DNA of 64,000 nt, taken from contig LUVW01000002.1 in the NCBI GenBank assembly GCA_001661515.1, positions 441,850 through 505,849 of the forward strand. Direction: 5' to 3'. The first letter of the stretch is position 1. Each line of letters starts with the position of its first letter. The position numbers were made by a program, and so were the translations under genes. The notes beneath the pieces are model-generated. The model saw only the letters and a list, made by a program, of their open reading frames with translations. It did not search any database and was not told the origin of the DNA. The stretch comes from Capniomyces stellatus (lineage: Eukaryota; Kickxellomycota; Harpellomycetes; Harpellales; Legeriomycetaceae). This document shows positions 24,543 through 37,800 of the stretch, piece by piece.

Positions 24543-24615
24543 GCCCGGCTAGCTCAATCGGTAGAGCGTAAGACTCTTAATCTTAAGGTTGCGGGTTCGA
24601 CCCCCGCGTTGGGCT
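24543..24615 (+). tRNA. tRNA-Lys (anticodon CUU)
   Basis: The acceptor stem GCCCGGC/GTTGGGC pairs with two G-U wobbles. The D-arm is GCTCAATCGGTAGAGC, the anticodon stem TAAGA/TCTTA encloses CTCTTAA (anticodon CTT), and the T-arm is GCGGG-TTCGACC-CCCGC. There is no intron, and CCA is not encoded. Both internal promoter boxes (TAGCTCAATCGG and GGTTCGACCCC) are intact. The discriminator base would be T, unusual compared with the G or A common in lysine tRNAs. Confidence 0.97.
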
Positions 24616-24618
24616 TGA

Positions 24619-24624
24619 TTTTTT
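24619..24624 (+). terminator. Pol III terminator of tRNA-Lys
   Basis: A T6 run three bases past the tRNA 3' end, followed by a T5 run after one G. This is the standard RNA polymerase III stop. Confidence 0.85.
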
Positions 24625-24995
24625 GTTTTTGATTTCTTGGCAATTTTTTATTGACGGTCTGGGATATATGAAAACTGAAGGTATTGGCTGCACGAAAACA
24701 GATGATCTAGTAATTGGCTAAACTTAAGTAAACTGTACCATTCTGTAAAATAATTTGATGGTGCACCATTTTGCTTCTTATATTACAGCCATATCCATTG
24801 GCAGCTTATTGTCGTTTAATTGATCTCAATCGTTTAATCAGCTCAAACCGTTCAAAAGTAGGAGTAAAAGAAAGCTGACTAAACTAACAAAATAAAAGCT
24901 GTTTCGCTTGCACAATATATTTGTTCATACAATACAACACAAAAACAAGGACGAGACAACTCAGCATGTTGTAGTTAGACATCACATTAAGTTAA

Positions 24996-25074
24996 TTTTT
25001 TTTGATCTTTTTGATCTTTTTGATCTTTTTGATTATTTTTTTTGATCTTTTTGATTATTTTTTTGAACAAAGCT
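24996..25074. repeat. Tandem TTTTTGATC-type minisatellite
   Basis: Five GATCTTTTT units, two of them alternating with GATTATTTTTTT, form a T-rich asymmetric tract about 380 bases downstream of the tRNA gene. Confidence 0.85.
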
Positions 25075-26524
25075 TGCCAATAAGCTTCTGACTAATAGTA
25101 AGAGTGAATTGGATAGTGCCTCCAAACAAGCCTGTTGGGTAGTTTTACAGCGTGTCTCGTTCAAGTAAATCAACCTAATTATAAAACGCCGTTTTTATAT
25201 TGCAGGCCATAAATAAAACGTTTAAAAAAAAAAAGCAAAATGTCAAGTTGGGTTTTACGTCCGTCAAGCGATAGTTGAAATTTGTTGGGGGCTAATGATG
25301 AGTAACAAACAATGTCACAAAATACACTAATACTCCTGCTTTACGTTTAAACTGTTTTGACAACTGGTATTGTGTTTTTATATTGCTGCCATAAATAAAA
25401 ATAAGCGAATAAGTAGCAAGTGTTGAACAATTAAGTTAACCAACATCGACACACCAGCCTAGTCAAGACTTCAAGTGCTATCAGCTAATCGATCTATATC
25501 CACTGCTTTTTTCAAAAATAAATAAATAAACAAATATTATTGATGACCGCATTTATCCAAATTTAATTAATCTATAATAGCCAACAACTTCGTAAATAAA
25601 ATTAAAACAAAAAAATAGCCAATTTAGTAAGTTGAAAATAGCGTGAAACCAATCTTTTACCCAACAACGTATTGTATCAGAGTGGTTGATGAACTATTTA
25701 TAATCAAACAAGCAACGACAGAAATAACTGCACTTAATTTCGAATTTTCTACTTCGTCAAAAATACTGCTAATTGATAGTTAACTTTAAGGAGCTTGCTA
25801 CTGATGTTATTGAACTTTTTTTTTCTTTTTACTGCAAGTCTCGTTAAACCTTTTGAAGTTTGAAGTTTGAAAGTTTTCAAATTAAGCCTCTTGAAAAAAA
25901 AAAAAGTAGAATAAAAACAAAAGTCTTGGTTTAATGAATGTTCTAACACGTTCAATACACTTTTCAGGTGTTGGTAAGCTAAAGTTTCTTGTTAATTGGT
26001 AAATAGCGCCCAATAGCTAAAGGCTGACATTGATCAATTCCAATTTAGCTTGCAGAACATGTACCAACGTCAATACGAATGCCATTAATGCGAGTACATT
26101 TTAAATAAAACAGATTTACCGGTCCATGATTATACCAACTTGGAGATTTTGCGTGTTTGGTCGGATCTAGTGTTTTTAATTGTTTTGTTGAAATATGTCT
26201 AGGGTTTTTTTGATAACAGGAAGAGCCATTGATTCTTTGAATCCGATGGTTTTGGTTAGCGTTTAAAGAGTGTATACGCATTAACATGGGTGTGTACATA
26301 TTATACTATTGGTGTAAATCGAGACATACCTATTACTTAGCACTGAAAGAAAGCGCTGCATTATTACATTGGCTGGTGACTATGTTGGATTTGATAAGCT
26401 GTAATTGCTCTAGGCGGTGTGCCTTTTAGTATTTTGTTGTTTTATAATATTTATTTATTACACGCAAAAGTGTATGCGGCTAAACCAAGCTAGCTTACTC
26501 GGCCACTCAGTATATTACAACTTA

Positions 26525-26569
26525 GATGTCGCCCTTTTTTTTGATGTCGCCATTTTTTTTGATGTCGCC
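26525..26569. repeat. Three spaced GATGTCGCC units separated by T runs
   Basis: Three copies of GATGTCGCC at 16-20 base spacing with poly-T between them. Confidence 0.8.
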
Positions 26570-27888
26570 TTTAAAAAGGTTATAAATTGGCAGAATCTTC
26601 TTCCTAATTAATAGCGTGACAATTGAACTGGATAAATGACTAGGCAGAGCTGGTTGATGAAGGCATAAATAGGGCTTGCTTTGATCTAACTGTGGTTTGA
26701 TTTAAGCAACTGGCTGCTAAAAATAGGCGAATTGGTTTCAAACTATAGTCCATTCCACAAATGGCTGTTTGTACAACCGCTCGATTTGTTCAACACGAAT
26801 TGTCCAAAAACATTTCGGAGGCGGAGCTTTGAAAAAACCCGAGTCATTGTCGGAATACCATTGGCTATTTGTCAGTCAAGCCGACACTGAATAACACCAT
26901 GTATTTAAGCAATAGAATTTTGGTACTGGTCTGACAGAACCTTTGAAAACAAAATTTCCTTTTTTTTTCTAAAAAGATAAAAGTGACTTCTATCATTTAC
27001 TATAAAAAATATCACTGAACAGTTACCAAACAAATAATCGATTTGATAGGTCAGGCTGGTTTGGCACCGTGTAACGGTCTAGTACAACAAGACGAATAGC
27101 TAAAGAGCACACTGCTATATTTTAGGCTGTGTTGGCAGTGTTTACAAGGTATTTTGAAGCCGTTTACCAAATTCCTTTGAGGAAAGGAAAAAAAAACCAC
27201 TTGCAGTCCCTACTCTGCTTTGGTTGTTTTTTTAAGGCCTAAATCTGGTTAACTTTTCTAGTATACTGCTTCAAATCCGAGTTGAAGTTACTTTTGTAAA
27301 TAAGAGCTCAGCTCCCCTACTAGAAGAGTTTTGAGCTAATTTGCATATTGAACCTGTGTTAAAACAATCAACTTTGTTATCTAGCTTCTTTATTGTGTAA
27401 TTAAACTATTTTTAAGCTGGGGTATCCCCAATGTAAGCCAACAGAAACTCTTAAAGTGAAATGATAAGCTGGCAAAATACCCTTTGGTTAATTAAAAAAC
27501 AGGTTTAAAGATCTTGCAAAACATGATATGCAAATATGAATCACTTACTGGAGCTTGGTTTCTTGGATTTGTATAAAATGTATTCTCTAACCGCTTAGTT
27601 AGTATCTAGAAGGGCTTCACCGAATATCCGGACTATTCCAACCTTTGACTAGTCATTGGGTAACTAGATTGTTTCAGAAGAATATGCATCGCTTTCGGTT
27701 CCCTATCTTATAACTGACAAAAGAATTATAAATACCGACTCACTCAATAATCGTATTTATCACCAGCGCTACTAAATCACCAGCAATAGCAACACTCAGT
27801 GACTAGTAATTGCTTTTGAGCTATTGTGACAAGTATCGTTGTTAGACTGTAATTTTCTCTAAACTTTTAGACAAATTTCTATTCGTTA

Positions 27889-27956
27889 ATGTCTTTTCTT
27901 TTCCACCAACATCTTTTATTTTCCATCAACATCTTTTCTTTCCCATTAACATTGTA
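27889..27956. repeat. Three imperfect copies of a 24-base unit (CAACATCTTTT...CCA)
   Basis: Imperfect direct repeats of pyrimidine-rich sequence, each with an AACATCTTTT or AATGTCTTTT core. Confidence 0.75.
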
Positions 27957-29106
27957 CTAAAAGCTTAAACAATTACTTTTTGCTGATTAATAACGCACCA
28001 AGGGATTATTTTTGTCCAGACACAAGCGAACCTGCTCGTTAAAGCAAATATAGTATTTTGCTATCGAATTTGGATTTTTTTATTATCGACAGCATTTTTA
28101 GGGGGGTTTGTCACGTTTTTAAGCGACTGCTACTTGAAGCTAGAGACTCAAACCTCGAGTATCGAGAATTTGATACAGGTTGCGGGAGGGCGGGGGTAGG
28201 TAATTTTTTACCGCTCGGAATATTGAATCGATTTTGTCCAACTATTGGACTCAGTTTAATTGGGCCTATGAGGCTTGATTAAAATAACATGCACTATGTT
28301 TTGATGGGGATTATAAATTAAATTTGGAGGCAAGGGCTATAATGCTGAAGCTTGCAGTTGAGGAAATGGATACTATGTAAACCAAGCTGATACATGCGTA
28401 TTTAGGCAATTGCAGTGAGTTAAAGTAGGTTCTAAGTTAACAGGGTATATGATTAAGAGAAATAGATGTACATAAGTATGCACTATTAGAGAAAGTGAAA
28501 GTGAAAGTGAAAGAGAGAAAAAAAACGCTAAAATGGGTATAGGCCCAAATATAAGGGTAGTGACGTTGAAAGCTGATAGATGAGTTTATTCCAATTATAG
28601 AAACGTAGAAGTGATTTGTACCTGCGTTTAAATTTGGTCAAAAGTAAAACACAAGTTTGAGCGACTTGCATTGGTTTGGTGGTAATTAACCAAATGTGAT
28701 AAACTTTGTAGCAAAATATGCACTAAAGACTATAGATCAAAACAGCAACTAATGAAATCTTAGTAGATCTATTATTCTATAATACAATCAATGGTCGGCT
28801 TAACTAGTGAATTTTAAAGCGTTATACAGTTAATAATAAACAAGCATTAAAAACTCTAGAACTGCGTTTTTAAAAATTCGCGTCAATTTTGTCAAAATGG
28901 TGATATACTATTAATAATTTAAAAAAAACAATTTACGAGATTTTACAAATATCTCGGAAGACTCGAAAATAACAAGCGCCTACTTCTTTGAAGCAACCCG
29001 CCCTGATGCTTTATAATAGATTATAAATTAAAGCGAGTTCCATGATACCAGTCAGGCATTCAAGACACACAATCAAAGTTGTGTCTCACTTGACTAGTGT
29101 AGGGTT

Positions 29107-29620
29107 TAAGCAATGGACATGCTTTTTGCGATAACACCTAATGGCTATGACTTGTATGATCATTCGAGTGAGGATATGTTGAGTAAAGTGGTATTATATG
29201 ATACTACAGAAGATTTGGTTTTGCGTTAGGATTGAGTAGTTTGTTTGGAGACTAAACCAGGAATTGAAGATTGGTTTGACCACAATATAAAGGTTTGTTC
29301 AGAAACAGATGATATACAGGGATTTGACAAATAACTATACAAAGTTGGCTAATTCGCGTGAAGTAAAGTGTGGATATACGCCATTTAGTCTAGCCATGTC
29401 TGATACGAGCAACAATTGAGTAACTCGAGCATAGTGGGGAGAGGCAGAAGAAGGTAAAATGAAAAAGATACCGAGTGTATCAGTAAACTTTGCGTATTAG
29501 TAATAGGATAATCCAGAATAACGTCAAACGAGTGGGATAATGGAACCAAGATAGCCAGTGAAGAAGCCAGTTTAGTGCCAGCAATTCTGGAAGTGCAAAA
29601 ACGGCGATTGCATAGGGTAA
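29107..29620 (+). mobile_element. Decayed Ty3/Gypsy-type integrase fragment
   Basis: One frame from 29321 to 29416 reads NSREVKCGYTPFSLAMSD. GYTPFSLA is the signature at the end of the retroviral-type integrase core of Ty3/Gypsy elements (GYTPFSLAYG-like), normally preceded by an N-[ST]-R-like stretch as here. Upstream open pieces in other frames (from ATG 29113, and around 29230-29335) and downstream pieces (VPAILEVQKRRLHRV-like near 29575) fit the same element with several frameshifts and stops. No LTRs were identified around it. It is a fossil with no coding capacity. Confidence 0.5.
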
Positions 29621-32600
29621 AAGTTTCTCACAGCAGCCTTAATTCGAAAGTTTTGAAATATTGCATATACAATTTAGCATTCCTTTTTAAACAACGCGCT
29701 TACCTAAAAATTAATTATTGAATTACCAAAAGTTCAGTTTGCCCAATTGCTATAGCAATAAAACACAGTGCTTATTTTTAATCTGTTGGATTTTCAGCAA
29801 TAGAGTGCTTGTAATATATAAGCTAATAGGAGACTTTTCTTTTAATTAATATCATTTTAGCCGCTGATAAGTACATTTAGTTAATTAGCAACCCACAAAC
29901 AAACCTTGACCTGGCTTTATTGCTTTCGAGTTGAGGTTTTTCTTTCTTTTAATTTGGCGTTGCTTTAGCTAAAACTAAAATAAAAAAACTGAAAACGAAC
30001 GTATTAATACAAAGCGTTAGTATATTTGCTTATATTAAGTGATTTACTTTTAAAGAAACGCTGTAAATGTAGGGGAGTTGGTGTCGGAAAAATACAACAG
30101 AGTTCAAGTTTGTCAAAAGGAAATACAGCAAGTTTTGATTGTAAATTCCAATTTCGACCGATTTGCACTTGAATTTAAAATAAAACAAACATGAAAAGGC
30201 CGCTTATTTGACAAATAGCGACAATTTAGTATTATAAACTGGAGAATAAAATCCACTACGGTAGATTGCAGTAATTATAAAATCTACTCTAACGTAAATC
30301 AATAATAGTTATTCCAATGAAATCTAAAATCTAAATGGAAATAATCTCAACAAAGCGAATAAGGCAATATTAAAGTCAAAAGGCCAATCATCGATTGGTT
30401 TGGGAAAAGTTTGATTTTAATCTGTATTTTTCTCTTGTTGTTTTGATTAATATTTATGTTAAAATACAGAGTAGTTTGGGTCTTTATCTGAAAAAAGGTA
30501 TGATTTTGTAAATTAGTAAAGTCAATTGCAACAATAATAGATGTCGTTATTGACAATTTGGGATTATGTTATTTTAACAAAGATTCAGGGTATATTAACT
30601 TGTATCAAAAAGTTTGTTAAAAGGGTAGCTGCAGTACTGCTTTAGTTACAGCAATTGAAATGAACATAGAACCCAACATCAGTGACCAAGTACGAAAAAA
30701 AAGTTATCATTCAGTTCCGAAACTATTGCCTTAGCTATATGCCTGTTAAGTCGAGCTGGCATCTTGACGGACTAACATTATTGATCAGTGGTTGTCAACG
30801 CCTATTGGGTGTGGTCTTGTGGAGCTCCAACAACGGCTTAATTTCAATCAGGAATTTTATTCGAGATTTAAGACGCAACCCGCATCATTTAACCAACTTA
30901 ATATTCACCTATTTTATTCGTATTCATATTGATTTAATTTTTTCTTACTTTATTCCACCGTTTTTTTTTTGTTTTTTTGCTCCTTTAAACAAGCACAAAG
31001 TCCAAAAGATCATACTTCCGTCAATGGACTTTACACTCAGGTTTTAATGTTGTAGATTAATTATATTAATTGAACGAATTTACAAATCATCGTAAGTTTT
31101 CCATTTTTTTTTAAATTTGAATTACAATTACTAAAAAGAATTGCTGAAAAAAAACAGTTCAATTAAGATACCATTAGTAAGTGTTATAAAGTATGTTACG
31201 CAAGCATCAGTTGCTTTTACAAACTTTCATATGTTTCTCAAAAAAGATAATAAATAAATATATTCAGACATGTAATTGGCCTAGTTAATTTTAATATACA
31301 TGTTTTTGAAGGATACGTTACTCAGATTTTAAATGAACTTTCACAAAGTTGTACTTTACCATTATCAGCTAAATAACCAAATTCAAAATAGTTATTCCAG
31401 TTGAATTTGTTTTTTGACGGGTTACAATTAGCTTAAGAGTATCGTATTGATAGAGAGGAACCGTTTTACGTGCAAATGCGTAAATAAGGTGGTCGCCTTT
31501 CATTTCCTTTTCCTAGAAGCAGGAAAATCAAACAATTGACTATTGATCTGGTTTATGTATAACACCTGTTTGGTAGTTGGTTGTAGGTGCGCTTTTAGGT
31601 TGGAGTAAAAAAAACAATTATCTTCTGGTGTTGGTTGGCGGAAAGTTTATCGACCTTGATCTCAACAACAAAGCAATTCCAAGGCTTTTAAAACTAGAAC
31701 ATCACCAAGCTCAATATACATATATTTTAAAGCAGCAACACATTGCAACTCAACAAGAAACATATGCAAACTAAAAAACGAGCAAGTGTTTAATGCAACT
31801 TGTAGTTCACTTTCAATGTTAATTCAGACAAAATTAGCTCAAATTGAACACCAAAGCAGATAAGACACATAATCAATCAAATAAATGTCGGATTCGGTTA
31901 AATTAAAATAGTAAATTTATTTGAATGTTCTTTTTTGTAAACTAGTTCAATTAGGATGAATTTAAACAAAAACAATGGCGAAAAGCAATTTAGTCAAGTC
32001 AAAATTCATCGGGGTTTTATACATATTGGAGTTGTAAACCAAAGGAGTTTTGCTGTTGGCCAACGCAGATTATATAATAATTGTTATTAGATCCTTCTGC
32101 CTTTAAGCTTTTAGAAAGAAAGATGCTGTAAATTAAATACGATTTTATTAATATTACCAAATACACAACATAGTAGCTTAAAGATTTGCTGAATATATTT
32201 TGCTTTCCAACTACCTTGCTTTTGTTTATTTACTTTCAAGATCTGATTAAATAAACGTTGAAGGCTCTTATTTAAGGCGTTCTAAACCTACTTTTGAATA
32301 TTGAATGTCGGGAGCTAGGAATTAATTGCAAAACGTGAATATAAATAATGTATAATGTACATTTGGCCTAACTACTGATTTATTTGATTTAGTTCAAAAG
32401 TGTCGGTTCAAAAGTGCCACACACATTAACTAATTATATTAAACTTATATATATATACGAATAGTAAGTAATTACTCATCGTTTCTTGTTTGATTTATTT
32501 TAAAATACAAAGGCACATTTTTGCAAATAACCTTGCTGATTATATTCTTGTGCCATATTTCGATATTTAATCGCCTATTTTCAACAGCGAAAATATTTTT

Positions 32601-32774
32601 ATTGCGCCGGTTTTAACCTTGCTAATTTTATCGCTTCGACTCCGCCCCTAGACTTTTTACACTCTCCTCTCAGGCCAAAACATTTTCAAGCCAGCTTTCA
32701 GTAAACTCACAAAAGGAAGAAATAAAAAAAACCCTACAAACCACAACTAGTACATATTAAACAGAGCAGCTGCA
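29621..32774. other. AT-rich intergenic region upstream of the homeobox gene
   Basis: Two open stretches exist (30682-31047, 121 codons, and 31577-31774, 65 codons). Neither shows a known domain or coherent composition. The last few hundred bases should contain the promoter of the homeodomain gene. Nothing else is seen. Confidence 0.45.
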
Positions 32775-34830
32775 ATGAACGACTTGAAAACAACATTCTA
32801 TAACCCTTACCAGGTCAAGCACCGTCGGAGGACGACCAAGGAGCAGTTCCAAATTCTCGAGCACACATTCCGTAACAACAACAAACCATCAGCAGATACC
32901 AGAAGAGAAATAGCATCCAAACTTTCAATGACACCTAGAGAGGTACAGGTTTGGTTTCAAAATCGAAGAGCAAAAGAAAAGACTACTAACTCGCGTGGTG
33001 ATACAGCTGAAAAGCCAAGTTTAGGTAATTCTAATATTCTTTCTTTGCACCACTCAAACCTTTTACACTTTCTATACAGAGGGCGGGGGGGGGGGGGGGN
33101 NNNNNNNGGGGGGGGGGGGGGGGGGGGGGGGGGGTTATATGCTTATACTGAATCAACGACCATTTATGAGTTAAGCAACGGTATTTATAACTTTCAAGTG
33201 GCATTAATAAAAGATTTAATCTGTTGTTTAAATCTTAATTCACCAGGTGAACAACTAGAGTCTAATAGTAATACTTTACTCAATTCTAAAAGCGGTAAAC
33301 TGCAATCGGATTTAGAATTGGTTAAGACTAAGGTTTTTGAAGGAGGGTTTGGTGGGGCTGATGTTGCCCCTATTCAAGCTGGAACTTTCAATTACTCTTA
33401 CAATGAAGGTGAAGAACCAATTACTTTTTTCATTTATAGGTTCGATATTATCACAGCTTTTATTATTCATATAAGCGTGGCTTGAGTTACATTTTTGAGA
33501 TTACACAATGTATTCCATCAAGATGCAGCGCGTGTTAGAAAAAATAAAGCTCGTGTATTTTTTTATTATTTTTTTGGCTTTTATTTCATCAGCTGGTTGT
33601 TGTTGTTTGGTAGTTTTCTTGCTTTTTAGCGTTAAGCTCCTAACAACCATGCCAGAGTTAGTTTGCTCTGCCCTTTTAATAATTGCGGCCAGGATATAGT
33701 ATCTTGAACTTGCTGCAATCGTCAGTTCATACTCCTATGATTGTTTTTATACTGTATTCAATCTGCTCTTGCTTTTAAAAACAAGACACTGTTCTAACAT
33801 CTTTTAATACTTTGTAACGCTTATAGGAATTCATCCTGGAGCATTTCACAGCCACAATCCCATGGGTGGGGCAGCTATAGGGAGCTATGGAATAGACTCT
33901 ATGGGATTCCAAAGTACAAATGGGCCAAAAAACATAGGATTCACCAATGGCACAATCCAGGATTCCAATTGTAACACTATTACACAACATACCTCATTTC
34001 AACATCAAAACTTCCACCAAAGTAATCACCCAAACCCCCCAATGCATAACAAATTACAAATGCAATCTAGAATGAGTGCAAGCTTGGAGGGCCATGTTTC
34101 CAATGAGGTGTATGGAAATGATCCAAATATGGAGTCTTATCTGGCTGGTATGTACAACTTCAAAAAGCACTCGCAGCTTGGAGAGTATCAGAATGAACAT
34201 TCAAAGGCACAACTAGGCTATCGAAACGACGATGGGATGGATTATATGAAAAAAGAACAGCTGATTAGGGATGGCTCTACCGGAAAAGATATGCGTGGGT
34301 ATCCAAAAAACAATGCCCAATACACCTCCAACGCAAGCGAAGAAGCCACACAGAGAGATGGATCTGCACCAAACTTCAACGAGTCATACCCAAACAGCAG
34401 CCAAGGCTACCCACATAAGAAAAATATCCAAATCCTAAACATGTCTGAAAGCAACATGGGCCACGATAGACCAAACATGGAAAGCCATGACAACTATATA
34501 ATTTCACAAATTAAGCCCAATAACTATCACAATCAGCCAAATTTGATTTCGCATAAGCAAGAGTACTCGCAGATGGCTCAACACAATTATGGGTTATCAG
34601 TTGGCTCTCGTAATGGATTTAACCCCAACCCCACTCGAGTTATATCAGACTCAAACAACTCGGCTTACAACTTACAAACCCAACAAAATATTCATAACTT
34701 GGCGCCATTCCAGCCAAGAAATGTCTCACAATCATACCTGGATGTCTCCAAATCTACTATAATATCAAACCATTCGCCTCAAAACATTTACTTCTTACAG
34801 CAACCAAATAACTCATCAAACATATCGTGA
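32775..34830 (+). CDS. Homeodomain transcription factor
   Basis: A DNA-binding homeodomain lies at residues about 15-72: RRRTTKEQFQILEHTF in helix 1 and REVQVWFQNRRAKEKTT in helix 3, with the invariant W, F, N and R. It is a typical 60-residue homeodomain without TALE insertion, most like fungal Pho2/Yox1-type factors. Three exons are proposed: 32775-33024, 33247-33408 and 33827-34830 (471 residues), all phase 1. Exon 3 is Asn/Ser/Gln/His-rich and low in structure. The donor of exon 2 (GTGAAG) is weak, so that junction is uncertain. Intron 1 contains a poly-G run with an 8-N gap. Target genes cannot be inferred. Confidence 0.88.
33085..33134. repeat. Poly-G homopolymer with an 8-N assembly gap
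   Basis: Fifteen G, eight Ns (33100-33107), then twenty-seven G, within intron 1 of the homeodomain gene. The true length is unknown. A run like this could form G-quadruplex in the transcript, since G is on the coding strand. Confidence 0.95.
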
Positions 34831-37800
34831 GATTGTACCTTTTCTCCTTTTATTTGTTTTTGCAAAGAGCGCAGATTGGTAAAAGGAGTCAAGCATAATC
34901 TAGACTAGGGCCGACCAATTGTTTTTTTTTGAAAAAAAAAGCGACATAAAAATATAGAACGTAAAACGTAAGAAAAGGAAGGAAAAACAATGGGCTTCCC
35001 GCATAATTCTACATATGCTATATCATTTTATCATGGCTGGTAAATGGATAATTTCATTCATCGAGTAAATAGAGCTGTATCTTTGTCCAAACGGTACAGA
35101 GTAGAATCGGTTTAGGTAGAAATTTGTTTCAGTCTGTTGCATATTCTTTTTGTTTTATCTCCTTTTTTAAATCTAATGGCCCCTTTTTAGGCCTTTGCTT
35201 GAAAACATTTAGTTTGTTTTTATAAAAATTATATACTCCAAGTATATATCTTCACTTAACCATATATATATTCCCTGCCATCATCAATCTTTATCTATAT
35301 AATATACTATACTATACTTTACTATAACTATTCTTTGTTGTTATTCTTTGTAATAAATTTTGCTTTATTATTGTTTGGTTGACTTGCACATTGTATAAAT
35401 CACATACTTTATCTGTTTGTTACCATCAAAAAAAAATCACGGCTTTCTCCATGTATCCATTCGTTCACATCATTGTGTTTACAAATTTTCTGGCCAGAAT
35501 CTTGAAATTCTTGTGAACTTTTATTTTTATTCTTGTGAACTTTAATAAAAGCGACATTGATGAACACTTAATGGTAAACATCTAGTGGGCTCGGTTCTAC
35601 GCTATTTTATTATTATTATTGTTATCGGTGCTACACTTTTTATTTGTTGTTTTTTCCTACCTCTTTCAATTATTTTCTATTTCAAGGTCCTCGTACTGTT
35701 TAGTTTTGTGTCACTATGTTTGTTGAACGACTAAAATAGATACAATTGTAAATTATGAGTGTGCTTTTGAAATGTAAGACCAATTTAATTGACTTTTGGA
35801 TATATATTTTTTATTGAATCGACTTCCTAGGCTATTTGAATCAAAATCATCGAATTTGTTTCAATAAAAAAAAAATCGAATTTTACGCTATCAGCCAATA
35901 TCTGTGCAAGTTTAGTTTTCCGCAAACTCATAAATCCCTATAATACCAATTACTTTTTCATTTTTCTTAAAGTTAAGCCAATAACTTTTTTTTAGTCTTT
36001 TTAGAACACGCCTTCTCATTAAAAGTTAACCTTGTTTTCAATTTAATAAACACCAATTTATATGGCTAGGGAAAAAAAAAGCGGTCACAAAAAAAATATA
36101 AAGAAGGTATATTATATTATGTTCACAGTAGTGCTAATCGAAAACTCCTGGGGATTTATAAATGGAGATTAATCGATTTTTTTTGTAATTTGTATCTACT
36201 ACCTTTCCCCCAGTTATAGAGAGGATGAACACGCTTAGCTTTATTCACAAACTTCTGTGTTATTATTGGCCCTCTTGAGCCCGCTTAAACCTTAAAAGTT
36301 TCCACTATGTTTTCATGACAACTAGGTTGGCTGTTTCAGGAAAGTTTGTGAAACACCTCTCAATCTTTCGTTGGATTTTACGCAAAGTAAGTAAGGAAAC
36401 CTGAATTATAACTGAAATGTTTAGCTGATTGTGTTTTTTTTTTTGACTAATGACCCGAATATCAATCAACATAGATGAAAATTTTAAACAGAACAATGGT
36501 TTTGGGATTAAAGGAGGCTATTGTAGCAATATAGCTAATCTGTATTCTCGATTCCTCAAATAGTGCATTTTGCCTATACGCTATTGCACTGTACTGATTT
36601 ATACAAAGAGCTTTCAAGCCAAAAGCGACGATATAGCATTGGTGGCACCAATTTCCATCTGTTAATACCGGATTCATTTCCAATTTCGTCACTGTGTTGG
36701 TCTTTTAAATTTGTTTATGGTGACAGTAACATTTAATGCAAGATAACGTACTATCACAATAATTGTGTCAAAAACAAAGTAAATGGGCAATAGTTTTGCT
36801 GAACATGTCTGGCTTAATAATATGCGGATATTATCGAGTAAAGCCGGTCCAATTGTGCTAGTTGGATGCTTGCCCAACCACCATGCTAGTTTACCCAAAT
36901 GAAAACATTATTCCTTCAATCAATTTATCCGCTTTCAATTTAATATACAAAAAAGACTGACGATTTTATTTTTATTTTACGTATTTATATAATTTGTGTT
37001 TAAAACATGTTGCTTTTTTAGGATTGCACTGTGATAAATTTGATTTAATAAGCATGCATTTTTTATTTTTAGTACGACTATAAAGCAAGACGTTGGGGCA
37101 GTTGGTTTTGTATTAGTACTAATATAACTGAATAATTTCAGCATTCGTACACATATTATAAATTTTTCCGAGAATTTGTAATCGATGGGCACCTATTTAA
37201 GTTTTTTTTTCTTAGGTACCCCGACACCCATCTCAGATAGCATACATTATAGGGTGTTTGAAAGTAAAAAAAAAAAATCAATCCCAGCCCATCTTGCTAA
37301 ATAAGAAACTAGCAGTATACTTTGAAACTAATTGTAGAGCAAGTATATTACACTGCAAAAATGCTTCATCGCACATATGGGCAGTTCACTGGAGTGAATA
37401 GTGATATTGAACTAAACGCTATTTAGTACGGTGGATTGGCTCCAATTTTGATTTAAGTTATAGCAACAAAGACATTATCAACGGAACTCTGAGGCTGCCT
37501 TGATTTACTGACCAGAACGGCTTCCTATTCGCTACACTCAACAGTGACCTCCCCCCCCTCCCCCTCTCCAAATCTTTTATGACTAGTCAGTTTCCACTTT
37601 TAAGTTCAGCTTTAATGTTGAGTTGCTGGTACTGCTCTATTCTCATACTTTTGCAGATGTTAATTTGCTTTTACAATGTAAACCGCCGATAGTTTGACCT
37701 TTACACAAAGGTGTCCAAAATTAGGTACATTATATTGGCGAGTGTTTGTTTTTCTATCAGCTATGTCAGAACAAATCCCCAAATGTAGACATTGATGCTG

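Larger units (their letters stand above)
24625..29106. other. AT-rich intergenic region with minisatellites
   Basis: No gene is supported. Tandem repeats occur at 24996-25074 (TTTTTGATC type), 26525-26569 (GATGTCGCC type) and 27889-27956 (CAACATCTTTT type). A 74-codon open stretch at 28058-28282 has somewhat raised GC but no recognisable domain. It may be decayed element sequence, given the integrase remnant nearby. Confidence 0.5.

Noticed and set aside
28058..28282. A 74-codon open frame
   Set aside because: It has no domain, splice context or coding-like composition, and lies in a region with element debris.
30682..31047. A 121-codon open frame with hydrophobic C-terminal half
   Set aside because: The hydrophobicity comes from T-rich sequence and no family resemblance was seen.
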